Counted from the first letter of the stretch, positions 53,793-63,705 are shown. The stretch is DNA of 64,000 nt from Zoogloea sp. (GCA_016703645.1 JADJBR010000007.1:62001-126000); one strand, 5' to 3'. Translations and numbers: made by a program. The notes: generated by a model from the sequence alone, not told the origin.

Positions 53793-55307
53793 ATGGCTGA
53801 AGCACATCGCAAGTTGAGTTTTGTCCAGCGTGCCTTTCGCCCCAAGCCCGATGATCTGGGGCGGAGCGTGGCCCAGGGGGCTGCACTGACCTTCCTTGGT
53901 ATCGGTATTCGCACTGCCATTACCTTTGGATCGATGGCCGTGCTTGCTCGTCTGTTGACGCCTGCTGACTTTGGTCACGTGGCGATGGCAACAGTTGTTA
54001 CCGAACTGGCCGCTCTTTTTGCAAATTTCGGTTTTGGCGCCATCCTGATTCAGCGTCTGCGCATATCCCGTATCCAGATCGATACGATGTTCTGGTCTGC
54101 CTGCGTGCTCGGTATTCTTCTGACCCTGGCTGTGCTGGTCACTTCCTTGTTTGCCGGGAAGCTCTTCAACGATCCGGTGGTGGGAGAGTTGTTGCAGGTC
54201 ATGGGGGTGATGTTCATCCTGGAGGAGTTGACGGTCGTTCCACGCAGTCTGCTTACGCGCATGCTCATGTTCCGGCAGGACATGGTGGTGCAGATCGGCA
54301 TGATGTTGATCCGCGCCGGTGCCGGTATCTTCCTGGCGTGGTCTGGCTGGGGCGTTTGGAGTCTCGCCATGGCCTCCCTCGCGGGCTCCACGGCGCAAAT
54401 GCTGGCCTACACCTTTGTTACCGGGTATCGTCCGAGGCTGCGCTTCAGCCGCAGTTTTCTGGCGAATACCTGGCGTACCAACGGAGGCTATTTCGGCAAT
54501 GGCTTTCTTTTCTATGCCAATGCCAACCTCGATCTGTTCTTGATTGGGCGTTTGCTGGGAGCGGGGGCACTTGGCTATTACCAGAATGCCCGTGCGCTGA
54601 CGGATGAAATCCGTGCCCGTATTGCCATTCCGTTGCAGCAAGTGCTGTTTCCGGCGTTTTCGGCCCTCCAGCATGACATGGATCGATTTCGCGCAGGCAT
54701 CTTGCGCAGCGGGCGCCTGCTGTCCCTGGCTGTCGTGCCCATCGGCTTCGGGATCGGTGCCGTCGCCGATGAGCTGGTGCCGCTGTTGTATGGTGATCAA
54801 TGGCTGGAGATGATTCCCATCCTGAAAATCATTTCGGTCGGTGCCGGTCTGCGTGCGGCGACGACCATCGGTATCCCCATTTTCAACGCCACCAATCGCT
54901 TGGGCCTGTCGTTCCGCCTTTACCTCGCCAATACCATCATCTGCCTTGGCGCGATCGTGGTGGGGAGCCTGTGGGGGCTCACCGGTGCCGCCTATGCGGT
55001 ATTGTTCGGGACCGGGGTTGCTCTGGTGTTCTTTCGGATATCGATCGGGTTGGTGGGTATGGATACCCGCGATCTGGGACGCATCCTTGGGGCGCCGACC
55101 GTGGCTTCCGTCCTGATGTTCGTGGCGGTGGCGATGGTGCGTGTCCCGGTGCTTGCTGTGACTGACTCGATCGCGCTGCAGATGGCTATCCTGGTGACGG
55201 TCGGCGTGGCAGCCTATGTCGTCTCCATATTGCTGATCGCTCCGGCCTATGTGGGTGACTTGCGAGATTTGTTGACTAAGTTTGCATCCCGCCAGAAGGC
55301 GGCGTGA
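53793..55307 (+). CDS. Oligosaccharide flippase (Wzx/MOP family)
   Basis: A 504-residue inner-membrane protein with about fourteen helices, starting MAEAHRKLSFVQRAFRPKPD. GAALTFLGIGIRTAITFGSM, LARLLTPADFGHVAMATVV and GALGYYQNARALTDEIR are typical of Wzx/lipopolysaccharide flippases that move lipid-linked repeat units across the membrane. The ribosome site before ATG 53793 is weak, and a terminator stands immediately upstream, so expression is probably regulated. It heads the second biosynthetic block. Confidence 0.92.
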   Translation: MAEAHRKLSFVQRAFRPKPDDLGRSVAQGAALTFLGIGIRTAITFGSMAVLARLLTPADFGHVAMATVVTELAALFANFGFGAILIQRLRISRIQIDTMFWSACVLGILLTLAVLVTSLFAGKLFNDPVVGELLQVMGVMFILEELTVVPRSLLTRMLMFRQDMVVQIGMMLIRAGAGIFLAWSGWGVWSLAMASLAGSTAQMLAYTFVTGYRPRLRFSRSFLANTWRTNGGYFGNGFLFYANANLDLFLIGRLLGAGALGYYQNARALTDEIRARIAIPLQQVLFPAFSALQHDMDRFRAGILRSGRLLSLAVVPIGFGIGAVADELVPLLYGDQWLEMIPILKIISVGAGLRAATTIGIPIFNATNRLGLSFRLYLANTIICLGAIVVGSLWGLTGAAYAVLFGTGVALVFFRISIGLVGMDTRDLGRILGAPTVASVLMFVAVAMVRVPVLAVTDSIALQMAILVTVGVAAYVVSILLIAPAYVGDLRDLLTKFASRQKAA

Positions 55308-55341
55308 AGGTCTTGGCCCACAAGGTGATTTGAGAGAGTTC

Positions 55342-56478
55342 ATGTCCCAGCCCACCGTTAGCGTCCTGGTTCCCACGTTCAACCGGGTCAACTACATCGC
55401 TGAATGCCTCGATAGCCTTCTTGCCCAGACGGTTCCACCGCTTGAGGTCATCGTGATTGATGATGGCTCGGAAGACGGTACTGCCGATCTGCTGGCGTCC
55501 TATGGTCATCGGATCCGCCACATCCGGAAGGAGAATGGCGGCAAGCCTACCGCAGTGAATCTGGGTATCCAGGAGGCGCGGGGAGACCTGATCTGGATCT
55601 TCGATGATGATGACGTGGCGCTGCCCGATGCCATCGAGACCCGGCTCGCGGCCCTCACCGGCTGCCCGGACGCGGGTTTTGTCTATAGCCCGCATTACTA
55701 CGGGAGTGATGGCCCGGATGGACGCATTGTGCAGGGACGCCTGCATGCGGTGCCGGAGCACGATCCCGACAGCTTCTTTGCCGAGCTGATGCTGGGCTGC
55801 TTTTTCCACCTTGCGACTGCCCTTGTGAGACGTGAGGTGTACCTGCAACTGGGTGGCTTTGATACGCAGCTACTCAGTTCAGAGGATTACGACATGCAGC
55901 TTCGGCTGGCCTGCACCCAGAAGGCCGTGCGCTCGTCGGCACCCTGCTTCATATTTCGTCAGCATTCGGGGCTTCGTGGAGCCAAGGCGATCCGCTACGT
56001 GGGGGCCGATCGCAGCAAGGTGTTTCGCCGCTTCGACCAGCGAGTCGGGCGCAAGCTCAGGGCCGATGTCGATCTCCGGGACTATCTGCCGCGTCATGCG
56101 GGGACGGGTGACGAGGGTAGTATGCGTGAGGCCGCGTTACTGGCCCGGATGCAGGTCATGGCAAGCAAGGGGTGCCTCCCGGAGATGCTTGAAGACTTGC
56201 GGGCCGTGCTCGCGCTGACGGATGGAAAGCCGGCGCAGGGCGCCGCAATGGTGCGCAAGGCCATATGCACCGGCTACGCCTGGTCGGCGATGGAGGACGA
56301 CTGGACGGACTTCCGGGCCTCGCTTTCGGAGCTCAAGGCCATGCCGGGTGGGCAAGGCCTGGTCCGGGCAATGGCCCTTGGATGCCTGGCTATGGCAAAG
56401 GGCTATCCGGGAACACTGAGCGAGCGCCTGGGCAAGGGAAGGGCCGGCCTTCAGCTATGGTTGAACAGCATTTTCTGA
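55342..56478 (+). CDS. Glycosyltransferase family 2
   Basis: A 378-residue GT-A enzyme: PTVSVLVPTFNRVNYIAECL at the start, VIVIDDGSEDGT near 35, the DxD metal motif in IWIFDDDDVALPDA near 88, and SSEDYDMQLRLAC near 190. The C-terminal 130 residues are less conserved. ATG 55342 is preceded by GAGAG; the frame is open for 20 codons upstream but without a ribosome site. A 150-base gap without genes follows. Confidence 0.92.
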   Translation: MSQPTVSVLVPTFNRVNYIAECLDSLLAQTVPPLEVIVIDDGSEDGTADLLASYGHRIRHIRKENGGKPTAVNLGIQEARGDLIWIFDDDDVALPDAIETRLAALTGCPDAGFVYSPHYYGSDGPDGRIVQGRLHAVPEHDPDSFFAELMLGCFFHLATALVRREVYLQLGGFDTQLLSSEDYDMQLRLACTQKAVRSSAPCFIFRQHSGLRGAKAIRYVGADRSKVFRRFDQRVGRKLRADVDLRDYLPRHAGTGDEGSMREAALLARMQVMASKGCLPEMLEDLRAVLALTDGKPAQGAAMVRKAICTGYAWSAMEDDWTDFRASLSELKAMPGGQGLVRAMALGCLAMAKGYPGTLSERLGKGRAGLQLWLNSIF

Positions 56479-56628
56479 GTGTGCCCGGGACGTGATATCT
56501 GTAACGTCCTGGACTGCAAAATACCTTTGTGCCCGTATCGGGCCGAATGCACGATGGTAGAGTAACGCCCACTACGCAGGCTCTTGCCTACCCGCAATCC
56601 CTTCAGCAGAACTGACCGTTTTCGATCC

Positions 56629-57714
56629 ATGAGCTCATCCCCTGCGCGCCTGATAGCCTTTCACCTCCCCCAGTTTCATCCGATCCCCGAGAATGACGAG
56701 TGGTGGGGCAAAGGGTTTACTGAATGGACCAATACCGGAAAAGCCAAGCCATTGTTTCCCGGTCATGATCAGCCCAAGGTGCCGACAGATCTGGGTTACT
56801 ATGATCTTCGACTGCCCGAGGCGCGCAAGGCCCAGGCCGACCTGGCGCGGAAGTATGGTGTCGAGGGTTTTTGTTACTACCACTACTGGTTCGGTGGCAA
56901 GCGGCTCTTGGAGCGCCCGGTCAACGAGATCATCGCGAGTGGTGAGCCGGATTTCCCGTTTTGTCTTTGCTGGGCCAACGAGTCTTGGACAGGCATCTGG
57001 CACGGGGCGCCGCGTCGCATGCTGATGGAGCAGACCTATCCGGGTGAGGCCGATCACCGGGCTCACTTTGAATACCTGCTCACGGCGTTTCGGGACAAAC
57101 GCTATATCACCGTGGACGGTCGTCCGATGTTCGTGATCTATCGCGCCTGGCAGATCCCGGACGTGAAAGCGGTGCTGGACTTCTGGAACGCTCTCGCTGA
57201 CGAGGCCGGCATTCCCCATCCTTTTTACGTGTGCGTGCGTACGCCGGATCTGGATTGGAATCCCTTGGAACACGGCTTCTCTGCCACGGTCACGCCCAGC
57301 ATGCCTCGGATACGTCACTGGATCTCGTGGGCCGAACCGGTCGCCAGGCTGCGCAAATACTGGAAGGACAAGCGCAAGCTTCCGCACATCTTTCAGCATG
57401 CCGAAGTCATGGATCAGATGCTTGCCGAGAACGTGAGCGGCGGCAAGGACTACCCCTGTGTTATTCCCAATTGGGACAACACCCCCCGTTCGGGTAGCAG
57501 AGGGGTGGTCTTGCAGGGTTCCACGCCGGAACTGTTCCGGGGGCACCTGCGGCGGGCACTGGACCGGGTGAAGGACAATCGGCCGGAGGAACGTATTGTC
57601 TTTGTGAAGTCGTGGAATGAGTGGGCCGAGGGCAACCATCTTGAGCCGGATCTGCGCTTCGGGCATGGCTATCTCGAGGCCGTGCGGGATGAGCTGGCGC
57701 GCGCGGGTGGCTGA
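56629..57714 (+). CDS. WbsX-like / GH99-like protein
   Basis: A 361-residue protein of the WbsX group (glycosyltransferase WbsX, glycoside hydrolase family 99-like fold): RLIAFHLPQFHPIPENDEWW, GFTEWTNT, FCYYHYWFGGKRLLERP, CWANESWTGIW and the C-terminal SWNEWAEGNHLEPD. These proteins occur in O-antigen and rhamnan loci, and whether they make or cut glycosidic bonds is unresolved. ATG 56629 fits the family start; the frame is open to 56584. The 150 bases before it contain a weak GGACGT/ACGTCC inverted repeat (56488-56509). Confidence 0.88.
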   Translation: MSSSPARLIAFHLPQFHPIPENDEWWGKGFTEWTNTGKAKPLFPGHDQPKVPTDLGYYDLRLPEARKAQADLARKYGVEGFCYYHYWFGGKRLLERPVNEIIASGEPDFPFCLCWANESWTGIWHGAPRRMLMEQTYPGEADHRAHFEYLLTAFRDKRYITVDGRPMFVIYRAWQIPDVKAVLDFWNALADEAGIPHPFYVCVRTPDLDWNPLEHGFSATVTPSMPRIRHWISWAEPVARLRKYWKDKRKLPHIFQHAEVMDQMLAENVSGGKDYPCVIPNWDNTPRSGSRGVVLQGSTPELFRGHLRRALDRVKDNRPEERIVFVKSWNEWAEGNHLEPDLRFGHGYLEAVRDELARAGG

Positions 57715-57763
57715 GCGCCGTGAGATACGTGAGTAATCCCGACCTTGCCAGGGGCCTGCAGGA

Positions 57764-58735
57764 ATGACCGATTTGACGCCCCCATGCGATTTGGCCTTGC
57801 CGCTCGTCAGCGTCGTCATGCCTGCTTACAACGCCGGCCCATATATTGAGCAGGCCATCCGCAGTGTTTTGGAGCAGGACTACCCGAACATCGAGCTGAT
57901 TGTTGTCGATGATGGCTCCAAGGATGGTACGCCGGAGGCTGTCGAGGCGCTTTTCGGTGATCGGGTGAGGGTGCTCCGTCAGAAAAATGGTGGCCCCGCA
58001 GCTGCGAGAAATCTGGGAATCCGCGCTTCAAACGGCACACTGTTGGCTTTTTTGGATGCGGATGACGTCTGGTTGCCGGGTAAATTGCAGGCTCAGGTAA
58101 GCTACATGTTGGCTCATCCTGATATCGGCTTGGTCTATGGCAAGTTCTTGCGCTGGGAGAGTATTGCCGATGGCAGCTTTTTGCCGCCCCCCCCACCCGA
58201 GGGGGATGGCCCTGGATTGGTGGAAGCGCATTCCGGCTGGATCTATCGGGAGCTGCTGTTCGACAACATCGTGCATATCATTACCGCGTTGGTGCGCAAG
58301 ACCGTCCTGGAAAGTGTGGCGGGACTCGATGAATCCTTGCGGACAGGGGAGGATTACGACCTGTGGCTCAGGGTCTCGCGCCAGACAAAGGCCAGCAAGC
58401 TGAACCAGACTTTGGCCTACTATCGGGTCCACGCCCAAAGTACCACCCAGGTTCCTCGCCCGGAGAACAACGAATACAGAGTGTTGCGACGCACGCTCGA
58501 TCGGTATGGGCTGGCCGGACCTGATGGTCTCGCGGCCGATGGCGATGCGGTGCGTCGGCGCTTGTTTCAGATGTGTTTCAGCCACGGTTATTTTCATTAC
58601 TGGCAAGGCAGTTCGGTGGTGGCTCAGGCGGCATTTCGCGAGGCGCTGGATCATCGGATTTCGAGTCCCAAGGCCTGCATATATTGGTTTCTGGCCTGGG
58701 TGAAGAGAATGAGGTTAGGGAGCTCCGATGCTTAA
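57764..58735 (+). CDS. Glycosyltransferase family 2
   Basis: A 323-residue GT-A enzyme: PLVSVVMPAYNAGPYIEQAI, IVVDDGSKDGT, NGGPAAARNLGIR, LLAFLDADDVWLPGKL (DxD near 102) and TGEDYDLWLRVSR near 210. AGGAATG precedes the start. It overlaps the TPR gene by 8 bases. Confidence 0.93.
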   Translation: MTDLTPPCDLALPLVSVVMPAYNAGPYIEQAIRSVLEQDYPNIELIVVDDGSKDGTPEAVEALFGDRVRVLRQKNGGPAAARNLGIRASNGTLLAFLDADDVWLPGKLQAQVSYMLAHPDIGLVYGKFLRWESIADGSFLPPPPPEGDGPGLVEAHSGWIYRELLFDNIVHIITALVRKTVLESVAGLDESLRTGEDYDLWLRVSRQTKASKLNQTLAYYRVHAQSTTQVPRPENNEYRVLRRTLDRYGLAGPDGLAADGDAVRRRLFQMCFSHGYFHYWQGSSVVAQAAFREALDHRISSPKACIYWFLAWVKRMRLGSSDA

Positions 58736-59462
58736 GTTTATTGGTCCGCTGATTGTTCTGGTTGCGCTCGCGCCTTGCGGTGTTAGAGCCGGTGAGATTG
58801 ATTGTGGTGCGCTCGTCAATCACTTTGGGCCGTTCGACTATCGGACGACACCCAAGGAGCGGCGCTCGCTTGTGGAGGATGCACACTTCACCCCGCAGGT
58901 GGAGCGGTTGATGCGAGGGCAGAGTACGGCAGTCATCGGTGCGGATATCAACTATGTCCTGAGCGTTTTCCCCAACCACCCGCGGGCACTGCTTGCCATG
59001 ATGAATCTTGCCCAGAAGGAAAAGCTGGACAAGCCGAAAGGGTCGGGGTTCACTGTTGACTGCTGGTTCGATCGGGCCGTGCGCTTCCGTCCGGAAGATC
59101 CCAATGTACGCATGCTGTATGGCATATATCTCTTGCGAAAGGGGAAGGCCAAGGACGGAATCGTGCAGCTAAAAGAAGCGGAGTCGATTCAGGAAGGGGG
59201 CGGAAACGCCAATCTGTATTACAACATGGGGTTGGCCTATTTTTCGGCCGGCGACTATGAGAAGTCCCTCAAGTATGCTCACCAAGCCTATGGCCTCGGG
59301 TTTGACTTGCCTGGGTTGCGCAACAAGCTCAAGGGGGTTGGCAAGTGGGCTCCGCCAGCGCCGGTTTCGCCCGCTGAGAACGTACCCGACGTTGCGGCAC
59401 CCGCCCGGAACAATGAGCCATCAACGGACTCTCCCGCGGACGCCGGCGATTTGAAGCGCTGA
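58728..59462 (+). CDS. Exported TPR protein of the EPS locus
   Basis: A 244-residue protein with a signal peptide (LIVLVALAPCGVRA, cleavage near 21). A Cys-bearing N-terminal region (IDCGALVNHFGPFDYR) and tetratricopeptide repeats follow (PNVRMLYGIYLLRKGKAKDG; ANLYYNMGLAYFSAGDYEKS), then a Pro/Ala-rich tail. TPR proteins in export loci often scaffold periplasmic assembly. The specific role is unknown. It overlaps neighbours on both sides. Confidence 0.85.
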   Translation: MLKFIGPLIVLVALAPCGVRAGEIDCGALVNHFGPFDYRTTPKERRSLVEDAHFTPQVERLMRGQSTAVIGADINYVLSVFPNHPRALLAMMNLAQKEKLDKPKGSGFTVDCWFDRAVRFRPEDPNVRMLYGIYLLRKGKAKDGIVQLKEAESIQEGGGNANLYYNMGLAYFSAGDYEKSLKYAHQAYGLGFDLPGLRNKLKGVGKWAPPAPVSPAENVPDVAAPARNNEPSTDSPADAGDLKR

Positions 59463-60661
59463 TGGCGGACGCCTTGGAGCCACTCCGGATTTCAAGGTTC
59501 GATCCCGCGCCCTGTGGTTTTCCTCCTCCTCGGGTATCGCTCTTGCCTCGCCGGGCGAGTTGGGGGAAAGGGGGGCCGGAGTCGGTCTTTCTTGGCTCCG
59601 GAAACGTGTTCTTCAGCCGGGGGCGCTATGCCTTGAGAGCAGCGCTGCGCGCGCTTGCCTTCGGGCCCGGGGACCAATTGCTGGTGCCGTCGTATCATTG
59701 CCGAACGATGCTTGATCCCGCTCTTGATCTCGGTGGGCACGTCGCGTTCTATCCGCTGATGCCTTCCCTCGCGCTGCGAATGGATATGCTTGAGCGGATT
59801 GTTCAAGGCGGTGGTGCATCTTTCAAGGCGTTGCTGTATCCCCACTATTTCGGATTTCCCCAGTCTTTGACGGAGGTGGCGGCGTTCTGCAGACAGCAGG
59901 GTATTGCCCTGATAGAAGATTGCTCCCACGCCTTCTTCGGCACTTCAGACCTGGGGCCGGTAGGGAGTGCAGGAGATTTCGCGATCGCCAGCCCCTACAA
60001 GTTTTTTCCGTCCGAAGACGGCGGTATCGTACGACAGAATGGATGCCTCGCTGGAGAGGCGCGGCTGCAGCCGCCGTCCCGACGAGACTGGAGGCGGGAG
60101 GCCAAGGGGAGCGCATCGCTCCTGAAGCGATGGCTTGTTTCGCCGAAGCCCGTGGTCTTGTCCGGCGCGCCCCTGTTGCTCGGTTCTTCCGTTCTCCCAC
60201 CACCCGCCGTTGAGCGCGTGGAGGTCGATTGCGCCCCGTCATCCAATTACCTCGCTTCCGAGGGAGGGCTGTATGGGCAGTATGCCTCTGCCTGGATCAT
60301 GAGGCATGCCGGTCGGACACATCTCGCTGGTGCGCGGCGTGCGCGTTTCATTGAGTGGCTGTCCGTCGTCGAAGCTCTGCCCCGATGCAGACCTCTCGTG
60401 CGAGAACTGCCTGAAGGCGTGGTTCCGTACATGTTCCCGCTCCTGCTTGATGAGGGTGAGGCCGATTTTTACAGGCTTAAGCAGTTGGGCATGCCCATTT
60501 GGCGTTGGGATGACATGGCTGTTTCCGAGTGTGAGGTTGCCTCCCGCTATCGCAAGCGCCTGATCCATTTGCCCTGCCATCAGGCGCTTGGCGATTCTGA
60601 AATGAACTGGATGACCCTGGCGCTTCGTACTGTTCTGAGCCCTGTCAGCGCTGATGCGTGA
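59462..60661 (+). CDS. DegT/DnrJ/EryC1-like aminotransferase
   Basis: A 399-residue PLP-dependent protein: FSRGRYALRAALRAL near 51, LIEDCSHAFFG with Asp153 (binds the PLP ring nitrogen), and ASPYKFFPSEDGGIV with the Schiff-base Lys180. Members make amino sugars from keto sugars. The spacing after Lys180 departs from the common form, so it may be an unusual branch with another substrate. ATG overlaps the TPR stop by one base. It is the last gene of the locus. Confidence 0.85.
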   Translation: MADALEPLRISRFDPAPCGFPPPRVSLLPRRASWGKGGPESVFLGSGNVFFSRGRYALRAALRALAFGPGDQLLVPSYHCRTMLDPALDLGGHVAFYPLMPSLALRMDMLERIVQGGGASFKALLYPHYFGFPQSLTEVAAFCRQQGIALIEDCSHAFFGTSDLGPVGSAGDFAIASPYKFFPSEDGGIVRQNGCLAGEARLQPPSRRDWRREAKGSASLLKRWLVSPKPVVLSGAPLLLGSSVLPPPAVERVEVDCAPSSNYLASEGGLYGQYASAWIMRHAGRTHLAGARRARFIEWLSVVEALPRCRPLVRELPEGVVPYMFPLLLDEGEADFYRLKQLGMPIWRWDDMAVSECEVASRYRKRLIHLPCHQALGDSEMNWMTLALRTVLSPVSADA

Positions 60662-60764
60662 AGGTCGGCGGAGGTCTGAGCATTTGCGTGGCCCGGATGC
60701 ATGCAAGGGTGCGCTGTACAAAAAGCCGCTCTTGGCTTAGGATAATGAGTCTATTTTGGGCAGT

Positions 60765-60788
60765 AAACGGCGGCGAAAGCCGCCGTTT
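60765..60788. terminator. Hairpin after the EPS locus
   Basis: AAACGGCGGC (60765-60774), GAAA loop, GCCGCCGTTT (60779-60788): a perfect 10-bp stem. A/T-rich ends in both directions fit a bidirectional terminator. The 232-base gap before argF otherwise holds a weak GCCTCG/CGAGGC repeat (60801-60830) and no gene. Confidence 0.65.
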
Positions 60789-60893
60789 CGCCTTTCTGCC
60801 GCCTCGTTGGGTACGGTATGCAGTCGAGGCAGAAATCGAGTCGTCCGGCAAGCCGGGCGGCTCTCGCGAGCATCACAACCAAGAACGAGTGCC

Positions 60894-61826
60894 ATGAACG
60901 CACCGAGACATTACTTACAGTTCAAAGACTTTTCTCGCGCTGAGTATGACTATCTTTTTTCCCGCACGCGCTGGATAAAGGATCGCTTCAAGCGTTACGA
61001 ACCCCATCATCCGCTGTTCGATCGGACGCTGGTGATGATCTTCGAGAAAGCCAGCACCCGCACGCGACTGTCCTTCGAGGCAGGCATGCAGCAGCTCGGA
61101 GGGTCGGCGATCTATCTCAATACCCGCGATTCACAGCTTGGTCGCGGTGAGCCTGTCGAGGACGCCGCCCAAGTGATTTCGCGGATGAGCGACATCGTCA
61201 TGATCCGCACTTTCGAGCAGTCAATCATCGAGCGTTTCGCTGAATATTCCCGGGTGCCCGTCGTCAACGGTCTGACCAACGAGTACCACCCATGCCAGAT
61301 CCTTGCGGACATCTTCACCTTCATCGAGCATCGAGGGCCGATCCAGGGCAAGACGGTGGCTTGGGTGGGGGACTCCAATAACGTCTGCAATACCTGGCTG
61401 CAGGCAGCTGAGGTACTCGACTTTCAGGTGCGCGTCTCCACACCCCCTGGCTACGAGGTTGAAACGGAGCGGGCTGGGCTGTATGGCACCGGGAACTTCG
61501 TCCACTTCGATGATCCCATGGAGGCATGCCGTGGTGCGGATCTGGTGACCACGGATGTGTGGACGAGCATGGGTTTCGAAGCGGAGAACGAGGAGCGGAT
61601 GCGTGATTTTGCCGACTGGCAGGTGGATGAGGACATGATGAAGGTGGCCAATCCCGGTGCCGTCTTCATGCACTGTCTGCCCGCCCATCGGGGTGAAGAG
61701 GTCTCGGCGGAGGTGATCGATGGTCCTCAGTCCGTGGTCTGGGATGAGGCTGAGAATCGCCTGCATGTGCAGAAGGCGCTGATGGAGTTTCTCCTGATCG
61801 GCAAGATTGACGAAGAACGCATTTGA
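60894..61826 (+). CDS. argF: Ornithine carbamoyltransferase
   Basis: A 310-residue enzyme making citrulline from ornithine and carbamoyl phosphate. The carbamoyl phosphate site EKASTRTRLSFE lies near 54, NGLTNEYHPCQ near 125, and the ornithine-binding HCLPAHRG near 261. ATG 60894 gives MNAPRHYLQFKDFSRAEYD, the typical betaproteobacterial N-terminus; the frame is open to 60756 without function. argG follows by 49 bases. No clear ARG box is seen. Confidence 0.97.
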   Translation: MNAPRHYLQFKDFSRAEYDYLFSRTRWIKDRFKRYEPHHPLFDRTLVMIFEKASTRTRLSFEAGMQQLGGSAIYLNTRDSQLGRGEPVEDAAQVISRMSDIVMIRTFEQSIIERFAEYSRVPVVNGLTNEYHPCQILADIFTFIEHRGPIQGKTVAWVGDSNNVCNTWLQAAEVLDFQVRVSTPPGYEVETERAGLYGTGNFVHFDDPMEACRGADLVTTDVWTSMGFEAENEERMRDFADWQVDEDMMKVANPGAVFMHCLPAHRGEEVSAEVIDGPQSVVWDEAENRLHVQKALMEFLLIGKIDEERI

Positions 61827-61875
61827 AGCGTTTTATTGACTCTAGAATCATTTACTCATTTTCGGAAAGCGGGAC

Positions 61876-63105
61876 ATGAGCGACGTAAAGAAGGCAGTGC
61901 TTGCCTATTCGGGTGGGCTGGATACCTCGGTGATCCTGAAGTGGTTGCAGGATACCTACCAGTGCGAAGTGGTCACCTTCACGGCTGACCTGGGGCAGGG
62001 TGAGGAGCTTGAGCCGGCCCGGGCCAAGGCACTGCAGTTCGGTATCAAACCGGAGAACATCTTCATCGACGATCTGCGCGAAGAGTTTGTGCGCGATTTC
62101 GTGTTCCCGATGTTTCGCTGCAATACCGTGTATGAAGGCGAGTATCTTCTCGGTACCTCCATCGCCCGGCCACTGATCGCCAAGCGCCAGATCGAGATTG
62201 CCCGGCTGACCGGCGCCGATTCCGTTTCCCATGGCGCAACGGGCAAGGGCAACGATCAGGTGCGTTTCGAGCTCGGCTATTACGCCCTGATGCCTGGCGT
62301 GAAAGTCATCGCTCCCTGGCGAGAGTGGGATCTGCTGTCCCGTGAAAAGCTGCTGGCCTATGCCGAGAAGCATGGCATTCCCATCGAGATGAAGCACAAG
62401 CAGGGTGGTTCACCCTACTCGATGGATGCCAATCTGTTGCACATCTCCTTCGAAGGGCGGCACCTGGAAGACCCCGCCGCCGAGGCTGAGGAGTCCATGT
62501 GGCGTTGGACCGTGTCTCCCGAGGCCGCTCCGGATGCCGCGGAGTACGTGGATCTTGAGTTCGAGCGGGGCGATCTTGTCGCCATCAATGGGACTCGCAT
62601 GAAGCCGCACGAATTGCTCGCCAGACTGAACGAGCTGGGTGGCAAGCATGGCATTGGTCGCCTTGATCTGGTTGAAAACCGCTACGTCGGGATGAAGTCC
62701 CGCGGCTGCTATGAGACGCCGGGTGGGTCCATTCTGCTGCGCGCCCACCGCGCGATCGAGTCGATCACTCTCGATCGCGAAGTCGCTCACCTCAAGGACG
62801 ACCTGATGCCGCGCTATGCGAGCATGATCTACACTGGCTACTGGTGGTCTCCCGAGCGCCTGGCCCTGCAGGCCCTCATTGATCAGACACAGCAAACGGT
62901 GAATGGCTGGGTGCGTGTCAAACTGTACAAGGGCAACGTGATTGTCGTGGCTCGGGATTCAAAGACCGACTCCCTGTTTGATCCGACGATTGCAACCTTC
63001 GAGGATGATCAAGGGGCGTACAACCAGAAGGACGCCCATGGCTTTATCCGCCTGAACGCGCTGCGTATGCGGATTGCCGCAAACGCCCGTAACAAGCGGA
63101 GCTGA
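61876..63105 (+). CDS. argG: Argininosuccinate synthase
   Basis: A 409-residue enzyme joining citrulline and aspartate with ATP. The N-type ATP pyrophosphatase motif [16 protein letters not shown] lies near 10, [15 protein letters not shown] near 117, and [15 protein letters not shown] near 180. It pairs with argF for the last steps of arginine synthesis. The gap before it contains TTGACT (61836-61841), but no acceptable -10, so co-transcription with argF is likely. Confidence 0.97.
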   Translation: MSDVKKAVLAYSGGLDTSVILKWLQDTYQCEVVTFTADLGQGEELEPARAKALQFGIKPENIFIDDLREEFVRDFVFPMFRCNTVYEGEYLLGTSIARPLIAKRQIEIARLTGADSVSHGATGKGNDQVRFELGYYALMPGVKVIAPWREWDLLSREKLLAYAEKHGIPIEMKHKQGGSPYSMDANLLHISFEGRHLEDPAAEAEESMWRWTVSPEAAPDAAEYVDLEFERGDLVAINGTRMKPHELLARLNELGGKHGIGRLDLVENRYVGMKSRGCYETPGGSILLRAHRAIESITLDREVAHLKDDLMPRYASMIYTGYWWSPERLALQALIDQTQQTVNGWVRVKLYKGNVIVVARDSKTDSLFDPTIATFEDDQGAYNQKDAHGFIRLNALRMRIAANARNKRS

Positions 63106-63114
63106 TAGACCAGA

Positions 63115-63348
63115 ATGGACCCCACCGCGCCCCTGTTGTTCGGATTGACCGTTGCAGAGTTTGAAGAGATTTCACTTCAGGTTTGCGTCGGTGGCCTTAT
63201 CGCCTACATGGTCTTCATCATCGGGCATCTTGCCTGGGAGTCGAAGGCCGGCAAGTATGGTGCGATCTGGATGTTTGTGGGGCTTGGTGTGGGATTCATC
63301 GGTTTCATGGCGAAGGGCATCATCCAGCGCCTGCTGGGCATCGAATAA
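63115..63348 (+). CDS. DUF2788 small membrane protein
   Basis: A 77-residue protein with two hydrophobic helices (VCVGGLIAYMVFIIGHLAW, about 23-41, and IWMFVGLGVGFIGFMAKG, about 51-68). The family is unassigned and common after argG in betaproteobacteria. It starts 9 bases after argG, so it is probably on the same message. Confidence 0.83.
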   Translation: MDPTAPLLFGLTVAEFEEISLQVCVGGLIAYMVFIIGHLAWESKAGKYGAIWMFVGLGVGFIGFMAKGIIQRLLGIE

Positions 63349-63369
63349 AATCCAGGAATTGATCTGAAC

Positions 63370-63693
63370 ATGACTCAAGAAATCCAGTTCGACGGTGTCT
63401 CCGTCGTCAAGAAGGCAAACGTTTATTTTGACGGCAAGTGTGTCAGCCACACGGTCATCCTTGCTGACGGGGTTCGGAAATCGGTGGGAGTGATCCTTCC
63501 TTCCACCCTTACTTTCAATACGGGTGTGCCCGAAATCATGGAAGGCGTGGCGGGTAGCTGCCGTGTTCGTCTGAAGGGCGAGTCAGAGTGGAAGGCCTAC
63601 GCTGCGGGCGAGTCCTTCAATGTGCCCGCGAACTCGAGTTTCGATATCGAGGTTCGCGACGAGGCTTATCACTACGTCTGCCATTTCGCCTGA
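63370..63693 (+). CDS. ppnP: Pyrimidine/purine nucleoside phosphorylase PpnP
   Basis: A 107-residue cupin-fold protein (YaiE/DUF1255 family) that splits nucleosides with phosphate. [39 protein letters not shown] and [13 protein letters not shown] match the family over nearly its whole length. The position 21 bases after the DUF2788 gene suggests co-transcription. Confidence 0.93.
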   Translation: MTQEIQFDGVSVVKKANVYFDGKCVSHTVILADGVRKSVGVILPSTLTFNTGVPEIMEGVAGSCRVRLKGESEWKAYAAGESFNVPANSSFDIEVRDEAYHYVCHFA

Positions 63694-63705
63694 GCGGAGT
63701 CAGCC

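Noticed and set aside
53742-55391. Long minus-strand open frame (549 codons) opposite the flippase gene
   Set aside because: It is composed mostly of His, Gln, Arg and Gly, lacks motifs and lies fully opposite a clear membrane protein gene.
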